Below, piece by piece: positions 33,644-42,484 of a stretch of DNA of 64,000 bases. Source of the stretch: Streptomyces polyasparticus (lineage in GTDB: Bacteria > Actinomycetota > Actinomycetes > Streptomycetales > Streptomycetaceae); the NCBI RefSeq assembly GCF_014493765.1, contig NZ_JACTVJ010000025.1, forward strand, positions 62,001-126,000, read 5' to 3'. Made by a program: the position numbers and the translations under genes. Each line of letters begins with the position of its first letter. Positions within the stretch are counted from its first letter, which is position 1. The notes under the pieces are model-generated. The model made no database searches, had not been told where the DNA came from, and saw nothing but the letters and a program-made list of their open reading frames with translations.

Positions 33644-34567
33644 ATGATCGCTGAATCCTCCTCCCCTGCCGCAGGTTCCGCCGACGCCCGCCTCGGCCGT
33701 GCCCTGGCCAGCCTGCGCGGTCTGGCCGTGGGGGACGCCCTCGGCTCGCAGTACTTCGTGCCCGAGAACTATCCGCTGCTCAAGCGCCGCGAGGTCCCCG
33801 AAGGCGACTGGCAGTGGACCGACGACACCGAGATGGCCTGCTCCGTGGTGGCCGTCCTCGTCGCACACCACCGCATCGACCAGGACGCGCTCGCGCAGTC
33901 CTTCGCGCACCACCACGACTTCGACCGCGGCTACGGGCCCGCCGTGAACCGCATGCTGCGTCTGATCCGCGAAGGCGGCGACTGGCGGGAGCTGGCGGCC
34001 GGGCTCTTCAAGGGCCAGGGCTCCTGGGGCAACGGCGCCGCCATGCGGATCGCGCCGCTCGGCGCCTGGTACGCCGACGATCCCGAGCAGGCCACCCATC
34101 AGGCCGAGATCTCCGCGTACACCACGCATCAGCACCGCGAAGCAGTCGTCGGCGCGATGGCCGTGGCCGCTGCGGCCGCGCTCGTGGCCGGCGCCAAGGA
34201 GCCGCTGACCGGCCGGGCGCTGCTCGACGGAGTGGTGGACCTGGTGCCGCGCAGCGCCGTCGGGGCCGGTCTGCGCCGGGCCGCCGACATGCTCGACTAC
34301 AGCGATGCGAGCACCGTCGCCGCCGTGCTCGGCTGCGGCCGGCGGACGTCCGCGCACGACACGGTGCCGTTCGCGCTGTGGTCGGCTGCGCGCGGGCTCG
34401 GCGACTTCGCCACGACGTTCTGGACAACTGCCCAGGTCGGCGGCGATGTGGACACCACGTGCGCGATCGCGGGCGGCGTTGTCGCGGCCGCGCAGGCAGG
34501 TGCGCCGCCGGGCGAGTGGGCGCGGCGCACGGAGGCCCTGCCCGCGTGGGCGCCGGCCGCCGGGTGA
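33644..34567 (+). CDS. ADP-ribosylglycohydrolase family protein
   Basis: These enzymes remove ADP-ribose from arginine or other targets, as DraG does. The 307-residue protein has the family signature: GLAVGDALGS near residue 27, the first metal site WTDDTEM (D60, D61), a helical core with GNGAAMRIAPLG, and the second metal site GGDVDTTCAIAGG (D268, D270). All expected magnesium ligands are present, so activity is likely, but the target is unknown and no ADP-ribosyltransferase gene is adjacent. ATG 33644 has GTGGGGGCG upstream, and TAGAGT at 33629-33634 could be the -10 element. The stop codon lies inside the first unit of a 20-bp tandem repeat. Confidence 0.9.
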   Translation: MIAESSSPAAGSADARLGRALASLRGLAVGDALGSQYFVPENYPLLKRREVPEGDWQWTDDTEMACSVVAVLVAHHRIDQDALAQSFAHHHDFDRGYGPAVNRMLRLIREGGDWRELAAGLFKGQGSWGNGAAMRIAPLGAWYADDPEQATHQAEISAYTTHQHREAVVGAMAVAAAAALVAGAKEPLTGRALLDGVVDLVPRSAVGAGLRRAADMLDYSDASTVAAVLGCGRRTSAHDTVPFALWSAARGLGDFATTFWTTAQVGGDVDTTCAIAGGVVAAAQAGAPPGEWARRTEALPAWAPAAG

Positions 34568-34658
34568 CCCCTTGCGTTGCGGGCTGACCCTCTGCGTCGC
34601 CGGTTGACCCCCTGCCTCGTCGGCTGACCCCTGGGCCGGCGGGCTGCCCCCGGCCCCG
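34560..34658. repeat. 20-bp minisatellite that includes a stop codon
   Basis: Four 20-base units and a partial fifth start at 34560, 34580, 34600, 34620 and 34640. The first contains the TGA of the ADP-ribosylglycohydrolase gene, and units two to four repeat the same TGA-CCC core. The array therefore grew by copying the end of the gene. Confidence 0.85.
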
Positions 34659-34883
34659 CGTAGCCGGCTGGCACCACTGTCACGGTCCTGCCACAGAGCC
34701 CTCGCATACGGGGCAGAAGCGCGCCCCCTGTGCTGCCCTGGGGCTACTCTGACGGCCCACGCCGCCCGATGATCTTCGGACCTCTTCGACTGATCCATGA
34801 GCCAGTGACGCTCGACGGGCGGGTGCCGACGAGACACCGGCAGGGGCTCTCAGCCAGGTCCAGGCCGGTCGGGAGGGGGTCCC

Positions 34884-36590
34884 GTGTCCGATACACCGTC
34901 CATACCCGAGTCCGAGTCCGAGCCCGAACCGGATCCGGAGCACGTACGGGAAGCGTCCGGCGCGCCCGCGGAAGAACCGCAGGACGCCGTGCCGCCGGCC
35001 CGTACCCCCGCCGAGGCCGCCGTCGCCCGGGGCGCGGCCCCGCCGCCGCGCACCAAGGCCGCGAGCGTTTCACCGGGGGCCACCTGGGGCACGCACCAGC
35101 GCCCCCCCTCGGTCTTCGACGGCATCACCGCCGCGGATGCCGCCCCCGTGCGCACCGCGACCCTGGTCGCCGCGCTGGCCGCCGGTGTCCTGAGCGCGCT
35201 GCTGCTCGCCGACGGTGTGGCGGTGAATCTGCTCATCGTCGCCGTACCGCTCGCCCTCGCCGCGTACTTCGCCGCGCAGGCCGCGGGCCGGCTGCCCCGC
35301 GGCTGGACGCTCGCCTGGGCGGCCGGCGGTCTGGCGCTGCTCGCTGTGCCGGCGCTGCGCGACGCCGACTGGCCGTCGTTCCTCGCCGTGGCCGCCGCGT
35401 TCGGCCTCGGCTCGCTCGCTCTGCACGGTGCGCGGCGCTGGCCGGGCGTGCTGCTCAACCCGCTCGGTCTGGTGGGCGCCGTGGGACCCGGCACGGTCTG
35501 GGCCTGGCGGGGCCTGCGGGCGCGGGCCGGGGGACCGCGGGGTTCGCTCGCGCCGATCGTGCGGGCCGTCGCCGTGGCGATCGTGCTCCTTCTCGTCTTC
35601 GGCGGGCTGTTCGCCGCCGCGGACTCCACGTTCGCGGAACTGCTCGGCAGTCTGCTGCCGGACTCCGACCTGTCCGACGGACCGCTGCGGTTCCTGCTCT
35701 TCGCGCTCGGCGTGATCGGCGCGGTGGCGGCCGCGTACACGGCGGCGGCCCCGCTGCGCTGGGACAGGATCGAGGTGAAGCCCGGACGGGCCCGCGGCCG
35801 GGTCGAGTGGGCCCTGCCGCTGGTCGTCCTCAACCTGCTCTTCGCCGTCTTCAACGTCATCCAGCTCGCGGTGCTCTTCGGTGGCTACAAGGCCGCGCTC
35901 AAGGACGGCCTCACCTACTCCGAGTACGCCCGGCAGGGCTTCTGGCAGCTTCTGTTCGCCACGCTGCTCACCCTCGCCGTGATCGCCGTCGCGCTGCGCT
36001 GGTCGCCGCGCGACGGACAGCGCGACCGCACCCTGGTGCGCGCCGTGCTGGGCACTTTGTGCGTGATGACCCTGATCGTGGTCGCCTCCGCGCTGCGCCG
36101 GATGCAGATGTACGTCGATGCGTACGGACTCACGCGCCTCAGGATCTCCGTCACCGCCATGGAGCTGTGGCTCGGCCTGGTCATCGTGCTGATCATGGCG
36201 GCCGGGGTGTGGGGCGCCCGCTGGCTGCCCCGCGCGGTCATCGCGAGTGCGGCGGGCGGTGTGCTGGTCTTCGGACTGGTCTCGCCGGACGGGATGGTCG
36301 CCGAGCAGAACGTACAGCGGTATCTGGACACCAAGAAGTTCGACGTCTACTACGTCTCCGGGCTCTCGGCCGACGCCGTGCCCGCACTCGACAAACTCCC
36401 CGAGCCCGTCCGCAGTTGTGCGCTCGCGCCGCTGATGCAGTCGCTGGGCGAGGACGAGGCGCCCTGGTACGCGATGAGTTACGGGGAGTCGCGGGCGCGG
36501 TCGATCATCGCGGAGCGTCCGCTGCGCGAGGGCGTGGACTGCTACGACCTTGACGTGATCGACACGGGGACGGATCGCTCGGAGTACTGA
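34884..36590 (+). CDS. DUF4173/DUF4153-type multi-spanning membrane protein
   Basis: This 568-residue protein has an acidic, Pro-rich cytosolic N-terminus (about 1-80) and then about ten membrane helices, including VAVAIVLLLVFGGLFAAADS, VLNLLFAVFNVIQLAVLFGG and LWLGLVIVLIMAAGVW. The conserved core YSEYARQGFWQLLFATLLTL and the C-terminal extracytoplasmic domain (YLDTKKFDVYYVSGLS onward) match the DUF4173 (formerly DUF4153) family. Function is unknown; homologues often lie near sensor kinases, but none is seen here. GTG 34884 follows GGGAGGGGG. A terminator shared with the MFS gene follows. Confidence 0.82.
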   Translation: MSDTPSIPESESEPEPDPEHVREASGAPAEEPQDAVPPARTPAEAAVARGAAPPPRTKAASVSPGATWGTHQRPPSVFDGITAADAAPVRTATLVAALAAGVLSALLLADGVAVNLLIVAVPLALAAYFAAQAAGRLPRGWTLAWAAGGLALLAVPALRDADWPSFLAVAAAFGLGSLALHGARRWPGVLLNPLGLVGAVGPGTVWAWRGLRARAGGPRGSLAPIVRAVAVAIVLLLVFGGLFAAADSTFAELLGSLLPDSDLSDGPLRFLLFALGVIGAVAAAYTAAAPLRWDRIEVKPGRARGRVEWALPLVVLNLLFAVFNVIQLAVLFGGYKAALKDGLTYSEYARQGFWQLLFATLLTLAVIAVALRWSPRDGQRDRTLVRAVLGTLCVMTLIVVASALRRMQMYVDAYGLTRLRISVTAMELWLGLVIVLIMAAGVWGARWLPRAVIASAAGGVLVFGLVSPDGMVAEQNVQRYLDTKKFDVYYVSGLSADAVPALDKLPEPVRSCALAPLMQSLGEDEAPWYAMSYGESRARSIIAERPLREGVDCYDLDVIDTGTDRSEY

Positions 36591-36631
36591 GCGCGAGCCG
36601 CACGGACTGCTCGCACCTGCCGAGCACGAAA

Positions 36632-36666
36632 AAAGGGGCGGCCCTCCAAGTGAGGGCCGCCCCTTT
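36632..36666. terminator. Bidirectional terminator between the DUF4173 and MFS genes
   Basis: A perfect 15-bp stem (36632-36646 with 36652-36666) and a five-base loop carry A residues on the left and T residues on the right. It serves both converging genes. Confidence 0.92.
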
Positions 36667-36684
36667 CGCGTATCCGCGTGAAGG

Positions 36685-38256
36685 TCAGTGGGCCATGGGT
36701 GTGCCGGTCCCGCTGAGGGCTTCGAGGTCGCTCTTGCGCACCTTGATCACGAAGATCGCGGTGATGAGGGCGAGTACGGCCATCGCGACCGCCGGGATGA
36801 AGCCGGTGGAGATGCCCTCGGAGAGGATCTCCTTGGCCCAGGGCGAGTCCTTGGGCAGTTCGCCGGTCTTGGCGAAGGCGGCCTGCTGCTCGGGCGTCGC
36901 GTTCGCCATGAAGTCGGCGACCTGGACCTTCGCCTCGTCGCGGCTCGCGGTGCCGAAGACGGTGGTGAGGATCGCGAGGCCGAGTGAACCGCCCACCTGC
37001 TGCGTGGCGTTGAGCAGGCCGGAGGCCGCGCCCGCCTCGTGCTGGGCGACGCCGGAGACCGCGGTGAGGGTCAGGGTGACGAAGTTGAGGCCCATACCGA
37101 AGCCGAAGAGCAGCATCGGGCCGAGGACGCCGCCGAGATACGAGCTGCTGGTGTCGATCAGGGTCAGCCAGGCCAGGCCCGCGATCACGAACGACGAGCC
37201 GACCACCATGAACGGCTTCGGGCCCAGCTTGGGCAGCAGCGCCTGCGACAGACCCGCGCCGAACACGATCGCCACCGTCACCGGCAGGAACTTCAGACCG
37301 GCCTCGATGGGGGTGTCCCCGAGCACGTTCTGCACGAAGAGCACGATGTAGAAGAACATGCCGAACATCGCCGCGGCGAGGCTGAGCATGATCACATACG
37401 TGCCCGAGCGGTTGCGGTCGCGGAACATCTTCAGCGGGGTGATCGGGTCCTTGGCCTTGGTCTCGATGAAGATGAAGACCGCGAGCAGGACGACGGCCGC
37501 GCCGAACGAGGCGATCGTCACGCCGTCCTTCCAGCCGTCGCCCGCCGCGCGGATGAAGCCGTAGACGAGCGCGGCCATTCCGAGGGTCGAGGTGATCGCG
37601 CCGGCGATGTCGAAGCGGCCGGGGTGGCGCTCGGACTCCTGGATGTACTTCGGGGTGAGCACCGCGATCAGCACACCGATCGGCACGTTGACGAAGAGCA
37701 CCCAGCGCCAGTCGAGCCACTCGGTGAGCATGCCGCCGGCGAGCAGACCGACCGCGCCACCGCCCGCGGAGACCGCGGCGAAGACACCGAACGCCTTGTT
37801 GCGCTCGGGGCCTTCGGGGAACGTGGAGGTGATCAGCGCGAGCGAGGTGGGCGAGGCGATCGCACCGCCGACGCCCTGCAGCGCACGGGCCGCGAGCAGC
37901 TGCCAGGGCTCCTGCGCGAAACCGCCGACCAGCGAGGCGAACGTGAACAGGATGATGCCGAACATGAACACCCGGCGCCGGCCCAGGATGTCGCCCGCGC
38001 GGCCGCCGAGCAGCAGCAGACCGCCGAAGGTCAGGGTGTAGGCGCTGACCACCCAGGTCAGGTCGGTGGTCGAGAACTTGAGCGCGTCCTGGATGTGCGG
38101 CAGCGCGATATTCACGATGGTGGCATCGAGCACGACCATCAGCTGACAGGCCGCGATGATGAACAGGGCAATTCCGGCATGCGGGGAGCGGGCCGCAGCC
38201 GCTTCGCCCTTCGGATCCGGCTCGACGACGCGTACGTCCTCGTCTGGCTGTGTCAC
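36685..38256 (-). CDS. DHA2-family (EmrB/QacA-like) MFS drug exporter
   Basis: The exporter has 523 residues with about 14 predicted membrane helices. Motif C-like FAAVSAGGGAVGLLAGGML and motif A-like GGRAGDILGRRRVFMFG follow LDATIVNIALPHIQ, the signature of proton-coupled multidrug exporters of the EmrB/QacA type. Substrate is unknown. The N-terminal 25 residues are acidic and cytosolic. A perfect palindrome lies 23 bases before the ATG (38279-38302), so expression is probably repressor-controlled, but no TetR gene is adjacent. The nearest regulator is the CBS-MarR fusion, encoded upstream on the same strand. Confidence 0.93.
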   Translation of the reverse strand: MTQPDEDVRVVEPDPKGEAAAARSPHAGIALFIIAACQLMVVLDATIVNIALPHIQDALKFSTTDLTWVVSAYTLTFGGLLLLGGRAGDILGRRRVFMFGIILFTFASLVGGFAQEPWQLLAARALQGVGGAIASPTSLALITSTFPEGPERNKAFGVFAAVSAGGGAVGLLAGGMLTEWLDWRWVLFVNVPIGVLIAVLTPKYIQESERHPGRFDIAGAITSTLGMAALVYGFIRAAGDGWKDGVTIASFGAAVVLLAVFIFIETKAKDPITPLKMFRDRNRSGTYVIMLSLAAAMFGMFFYIVLFVQNVLGDTPIEAGLKFLPVTVAIVFGAGLSQALLPKLGPKPFMVVGSSFVIAGLAWLTLIDTSSSYLGGVLGPMLLFGFGMGLNFVTLTLTAVSGVAQHEAGAASGLLNATQQVGGSLGLAILTTVFGTASRDEAKVQVADFMANATPEQQAAFAKTGELPKDSPWAKEILSEGISTGFIPAVAMAVLALITAIFVIKVRKSDLEALSGTGTPMAH

Positions 38257-38278
38257 GGGTTGCTCCCCCAGAGGCTGT

Positions 38279-38302
38279 CTAGTGAACGGCAGCGTTCACT
38301 AG
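38279..38302. promoter_or_regulatory. Perfect palindromic operator upstream of the MFS exporter
   Basis: CTAGTGAACG and CGTTCACTAG form two perfect ten-base arms with a four-base spacer (GCAG), centred about 35 bases before the MFS start codon. This form is typical of TetR-family operators controlling exporters. The protein that binds it is not obvious from this window. Confidence 0.82.
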
Positions 38303-38401
38303 GCGGGACCCTAGCGAGCGTCAGCTCTTGAACACAAGGAAATTCTTGGCAAGTTGGGGCCTCGGAGGGGGGGCGGCGCTCGACTGGGGCACCGGCGCCG
38401 G

Positions 38402-39325
38402 TCAGGGTTCCGGCTGGGTGGCGAGGAGCTCCACCGACGGCTCTCCGCCCGCTCGTGTGAAGGACCGCAGGGCGTTCACCAGCGTCGCGCGCTCGGCGAC
38501 GGGCATGGACTCGACGATGCGGGTGATGGCCTGCATGCGGCGCCGTGTCACGTCGTGGACGAGGTCCTGCCCTCGGTGGGACAGAGTCAGCACGCTCTCG
38601 CCGTCCTCGCCGCCGTGCCGGTGCGACAGCAGTCCCATGGTGCGCAAGGCCGAGGCCATGCGCTCTGCCGCGCGCTGGTCGACCCCCAGAAGGGCGGCGG
38701 CACGGGACGGGGTGAGATCGCTGTCGACGCGCAGCAGGACCATCATGCGGAACTGGAGCATGGTGAGCGTCTCCTCCACCGAGGCGAGGGACTGGGCCGA
38801 GACGGCGACCAGGAGACGTGACGCGGTGAGCACGGCCGACGCGGAGTCGTGCAGAGCGTGCCGGTCGGGCGCCGGCTGGTCGAGCAGCCGGCGGAGCATC
38901 CTCTGCACGGCCACGATGCCCAGCACCCGCGGTCTGGCATCGCGCCGGTCCACGACGACCGCCGCTGGGCTGTGGGAACGCGTGAGGCGTACGTAGAGCT
39001 GGGAGATGAGGGTGTCCGGGGCGACGCAGGGCGGTTCCGGCATCTCGGGCAGCAGATCCTGCACAGTCCTGCCGCCGAGGCTCTTGGCGAGATGCGCCTG
39101 CGCGAACGGCCCGGACAGCGAGACGAGCCCGCCGTGCGTGGCGAGCGAGTCCGGAACCAGGCGGCGCAGCACCTCCTCGGCGAGGGCCAGCGCGAACGGC
39201 TCGCCGCCGCTGTCGACCACGACGAGATAGGGCTCCGGGCTGACGGAGAGCAGCCTTGCCGCGACCACCGCGTCGCAGTCGGCCTCCACGGTCTGGCAGG
39301 CGCGGGCGAGTTCGGCAGCGGTCAT
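38402..39325 (-). CDS. CBS-domain/MarR-type winged-helix fusion regulator
   Basis: In this 307-residue protein, residues about 15-145 form a CBS-like (Bateman) region (YLVVVDSGGEPFALALAEEV; SPAAVVVDRRDARPRVLGIV). Residues about 155-300 look like a MarR-family winged helix: LTMLQFRMMVLLRVDSDLTP, SRAAALLGVDQRAAERMASA (recognition region) and LSHRHGGEDGESVLTLSHRG (wing). CBS pairs bind adenosine nucleotides or SAM, so DNA binding may respond to energy or nucleotide state. ATG 39325 follows AGGAG. The exporter gene lies 145 bases downstream on the same strand; whether the fusion controls it is unknown. Each domain call is moderate. Confidence 0.72.
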   Translation of the reverse strand: MTAAELARACQTVEADCDAVVAARLLSVSPEPYLVVVDSGGEPFALALAEEVLRRLVPDSLATHGGLVSLSGPFAQAHLAKSLGGRTVQDLLPEMPEPPCVAPDTLISQLYVRLTRSHSPAAVVVDRRDARPRVLGIVAVQRMLRRLLDQPAPDRHALHDSASAVLTASRLLVAVSAQSLASVEETLTMLQFRMMVLLRVDSDLTPSRAAALLGVDQRAAERMASALRTMGLLSHRHGGEDGESVLTLSHRGQDLVHDVTRRRMQAITRIVESMPVAERATLVNALRSFTRAGGEPSVELLATQPEP

Positions 39326-39501
39326 CTGAACTCCTGTGGTGACATGAGTCGTTCAGGTGCCGACCAGACTTCCCGGCGCGCCAGGAACGTCCGTCATGTC
39401 GCACGTTCCCCGAAGCATCGTTGCACAGGGCATGCCCGGACCACAGGGTGTTGAGCGCGCTGAGGCGTCACGGAACGAACCGCCCTGTGCACCAGGGGTG
39501 T

Positions 39502-39960
39502 TCAGTCGACCTCCAGGAGGCGGCTGAGGAGATGAGCGGCGGTGATGACACCGAGCAGTCGCAGCCCGTCCTTGTCGCGTTCCCCCACCGCGACCAGAGG
39601 GCTGCGGACGCCGGCCATGAGCGCGGCAACCTCGAGCGCGGTGTCATCGGGTGCGGCCACGGGCGGCGGCGGTGCGTCCTTGGGCAGGCAGTCGCCCACG
39701 GTGCGCCCTCTGAGCGCCTGGCACAGCCGGTCGGCATGCTTCTCGTCGACTACCGCGGCAAGGGTCGGGTCCTCCAGCACGTAGCCGGGGACGAGGACTT
39801 TGACCAGCTGAGAGGCGGGCAGGATCGCCTTCGGCTCGGACCCGGGGCCCAGCACGAGCAGGCCGGGCAGCTTGTGCTCGGCCATCAACCGGGCCGCCTG
39901 CAGGGCGTCGTCGTCCACGCCGACCGACTCGTAGTCCACTGCCAGATCGCGTGCGCGCAT
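39502..39960 (-). CDS. CBS-domain-pair protein
   Basis: This 152-residue protein consists almost wholly of a CBS pair: VDDDALQAARLMAEHKLPGL, LVLGPGSEPKAILPASQL, and the second half with DDTALEVAALMAGVRSPLVA and GLRLLGVITAAHLLSRLL. It would bind a nucleotide ligand and act as a sensor subunit. ATG 39960 is used because the conserved first strand (MRARDLAVDYESV) begins there; the ribosome binding site is weak. The next gene on this strand also carries CBS domains, about 175 bases away, so the two may act together. Confidence 0.85.
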   Translation of the reverse strand: MRARDLAVDYESVGVDDDALQAARLMAEHKLPGLLVLGPGSEPKAILPASQLVKVLVPGYVLEDPTLAAVVDEKHADRLCQALRGRTVGDCLPKDAPPPPVAAPDDTALEVAALMAGVRSPLVAVGERDKDGLRLLGVITAAHLLSRLLEVD

Positions 39961-40323
39961 TGCGGGTTCCCGTCGCTGCCGAAGTGCTTCCTGGTCCAGG
40001 GTCGACCACCTCAAGGGTGCAGGCCAGCCCATTGACGCGGAATGTACGCAAGGGGAGCGCCGGCGCAGTCGGGGCGCGGCCCCCTCGTGATCCTGTGCAG
40101 CAGAGCGGCATCAAAGACGCGTTAAACGCTGCCGGATTCCGGCAATGCGAGCGCCACTCCTTCGCTGCCACGATGCCCCTGCCGGGGAAACGGGGGCGCC
40201 CCGGATGCCGGGTTACGGAAGTACGAGACAAGCACGCGAGCGGCCGGTCCGCCGTCCCCGCGTCCTCACGGGATTCCGGTCCTTTCACCGATCCTTTCGC
40301 TCCGAATCACTCGAGGTCTTCAC
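39961..40323. other. Divergent intergenic region between CBS protein and flotillin
   Basis: These 363 bases hold the promoters of the CBS gene (minus) and the flotillin gene (plus). Several short open frames cross it but none has coding character. A relatively A/T-rich patch near 40110-40140 (CATCAAAGACGCGTTAAACG) may hold the flotillin promoter. The flotillin ATG has no strong ribosome binding site. Confidence 0.4.
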
Positions 40324-42372
40324 ATGGATGCCATGACCCTGGGCATCGGCGTGACCGTCGCCGCCGTCCTGCTCGTCGCCGTACTGCTGCTGTTGATCGT
40401 CACGCGCCTGTTCCGCAAGGTGGAGCAGGGCAAGGCTCTGATCGTCTCCAGGATGCGGAAGGTCGATGTGACCTTCACGGGTCAGGTCGTACTGCCCGTG
40501 CTGCACAAGGCCGAGGTCATGGACATCTCGGTGAAGACCATCGAGATCAGCAGGACCGGCCGTGACGGTCTGATCTGCCGTGACAACATCCGCGCCGACA
40601 TCCGGATCACCTTCTTCGTACGGGTCAACAAGACCGCCGAGGACGTGATCCGCGTGGCGCAGGCCATCGGCACCACCCGGGCCAGCGACCAGAACACGCT
40701 GCAGGAGCTGTTCAGCGCCAAGTTCTCCGAGGCCCTGAAGACCGTCGGCAAGCAGATGGACTTCACCGATCTCTACACCAAGCGCGAGGAACTCCGGTTC
40801 AAAATCATCGAGTTGATCGGCATCGACCTCAACGGCTACAGCCTCGAGGACGCGGCGATCGACTATCTGGAGCAGACCCCGCTCACCCACCTCGACGCCT
40901 CCAACATCCTTGATGCACAGGGCATCCGGAAGATCACCGAGCTGACGGCGATCGAGCACGTGCGTACCAACGAGTACCAGCGGCACGAGGAGAAGGAGAT
41001 CACCCGGCAGAACGTCGACGCCCGCGAGGCCATCCTGGAGCTGGAGCGCCGCCAGGCCGACGCCGAGATCAAACAGCGCCGGGAGATCGAGACCGTACGG
41101 GCCCGCGAGGAGGCCGAGACGGCCCGGGTGATGGAGGAGGAGCGGCTGCGCTCGCAGAGCGCGTTCCTCCAGACCGAGCAGCAGCTCGGTGTGCAGCGGG
41201 AGAACCAGGCGCGTGAGGTCGCGGTCGCCGCGAAGAACCGCGAGCGCGTGATCGCCATCGAGAGCGAGCGCATCGAGAAGGACCGCATGCTCGAAGTCAT
41301 CGCCCGCGAGCGGGAGACCGCGCTGACCCGGATCTCCGCCGACAAGGAAGTCGAGGCGGAGAAGCGGGAGATCGCCGAGGTCGTACGGGAGCGTGTGGCG
41401 GTGGACCGTACGGTCGCCGAGCAGGAGGAGTCGATTCTGAAGCTGCGGGCCGTCGAGGAGGCCGAGCGGCAGCGGCAGGCCGTGATCATCGCGGCGGAGG
41501 CCGAGGCGCAGGAGAAGTTGGTCAAGGACATCAAGGCCGCGGAGGCGGCCGAGGCGGCGGCCACGCACCGCGCCGCCGAGGAGGTCACGCTCGCCGAGGC
41601 CCGCGTGAAGGCCGCGGATCTGGACGCACGCGCCAAGATCCGGCTCGCCGAGGGCATCCAGGCCGAGTCGGCCGCGGCCGGGCTCGCCGCCGTACAGGTG
41701 CGGGAGAAGGAAGCGGACGCGATCGAGAAGGCAGGGCGTGCCGAGGCCGCGGCCACCGAGGCCCGGATGCGTGCCGACGCCGAGGGCGTCGAAGCCCGGA
41801 TGCGTGCCGAGGCCGAGGGCATCGAGGCGAAGCTGAAGGCCGAGGCGGCGGGTCTGACCGACAAGGCCGCGGCGATGGCGGCCCTGGACGAGGCCTCCCG
41901 TACACACGAGGAGTACCGCCTGCGGCTCGAAGCGGAGAAGGACATCCGCCTGGCGGGGCTCGATGTGCAGCGCCAGGTCGCCGAGGCCCAGGCCACGGTG
42001 CTCGCGACGGGTCTGGAGAGCGCCGACATCAACATCGTCGGCGGTGAGTCGATGTTCTTCGACCGGCTCGTCGGCTCGATCGCCCTGGGCAGGAGCGTCG
42101 ACGGGTTCGTGCAGAACTCGCAGACCGCGCAGGCCCTGGCCGGTCCCTGGCTGGACGGCTCCGCGAGCTTTCCCGAGGACCTGGTGGGGCTGCTCGGCTC
42201 GGTGTCGACGAAGGACGTGCAGAACCTGACCGTCTCCGCGCTCCTGATGAAGCTCATGAACGCGGGCGGCGGCGGTGCCTCCGGGCAGCTCAAGGAACTG
42301 CTCGACAAGGCGGGTGAGCTGGGCCTCGCCGACCTGCCGCTCACCCAGCTGAACGGCACCGCGCACCACTAG
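40324..42372 (+). CDS. Flotillin-like SPFH/band-7 membrane scaffold protein
   Basis: This 682-residue protein has one N-terminal membrane helix (about 5-27, TLGIGVTVAAVLLVAVLLLL). An SPFH/band-7 domain (about 35-210) follows, with NIRADIRITFFVRVN and ELTAIEHVRTNEYQRHEE. Next is a very long charged coiled coil (about 215-560) with repeats such as AEGVEARMRAEAEGIEAKLK, and a C-terminal flotillin-type segment. Bacterial flotillins form oligomers that organise membrane microdomains. The coiled coil is longer than in YuaF-YqiA-type flotillins, and no NfeD gene is adjacent. Instead the next gene encodes a giant AAA+ ATPase, and the two are probably one system. Confidence 0.9.
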   Translation: MDAMTLGIGVTVAAVLLVAVLLLLIVTRLFRKVEQGKALIVSRMRKVDVTFTGQVVLPVLHKAEVMDISVKTIEISRTGRDGLICRDNIRADIRITFFVRVNKTAEDVIRVAQAIGTTRASDQNTLQELFSAKFSEALKTVGKQMDFTDLYTKREELRFKIIELIGIDLNGYSLEDAAIDYLEQTPLTHLDASNILDAQGIRKITELTAIEHVRTNEYQRHEEKEITRQNVDAREAILELERRQADAEIKQRREIETVRAREEAETARVMEEERLRSQSAFLQTEQQLGVQRENQAREVAVAAKNRERVIAIESERIEKDRMLEVIARERETALTRISADKEVEAEKREIAEVVRERVAVDRTVAEQEESILKLRAVEEAERQRQAVIIAAEAEAQEKLVKDIKAAEAAEAAATHRAAEEVTLAEARVKAADLDARAKIRLAEGIQAESAAAGLAAVQVREKEADAIEKAGRAEAAATEARMRADAEGVEARMRAEAEGIEAKLKAEAAGLTDKAAAMAALDEASRTHEEYRLRLEAEKDIRLAGLDVQRQVAEAQATVLATGLESADINIVGGESMFFDRLVGSIALGRSVDGFVQNSQTAQALAGPWLDGSASFPEDLVGLLGSVSTKDVQNLTVSALLMKLMNAGGGGASGQLKELLDKAGELGLADLPLTQLNGTAHH

Positions 42373-42406
42373 GGCGTCTCTTTCGGATCCAGTGCCGCCG
42401 CAGACC

Positions 42407-42459
42407 CGGGCGTGACCGTAGCTGCCGTACACAGGGGGCGGCAGCTCCGGTCACGCCCG
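42407..42459. other. Long two-part hairpin between flotillin and ATPase genes
   Basis: Arms 42407-42417 and 42449-42459 are perfectly complementary (11 bp). A second 8-bp pair (42420-42427 with 42439-42446) stacks inside after a two-base mismatch on each side. No U-run follows; CACTTCTCTTCAGGAG leads straight to the ribosome binding site of the ATPase gene. It may be a partial terminator that sets the ratio of the two products, an RNA processing site, or a protein-binding palindrome. Confidence 0.75.
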
Positions 42460-42484
42460 CACTTCTCTTCAGGAGACCTTCGCC

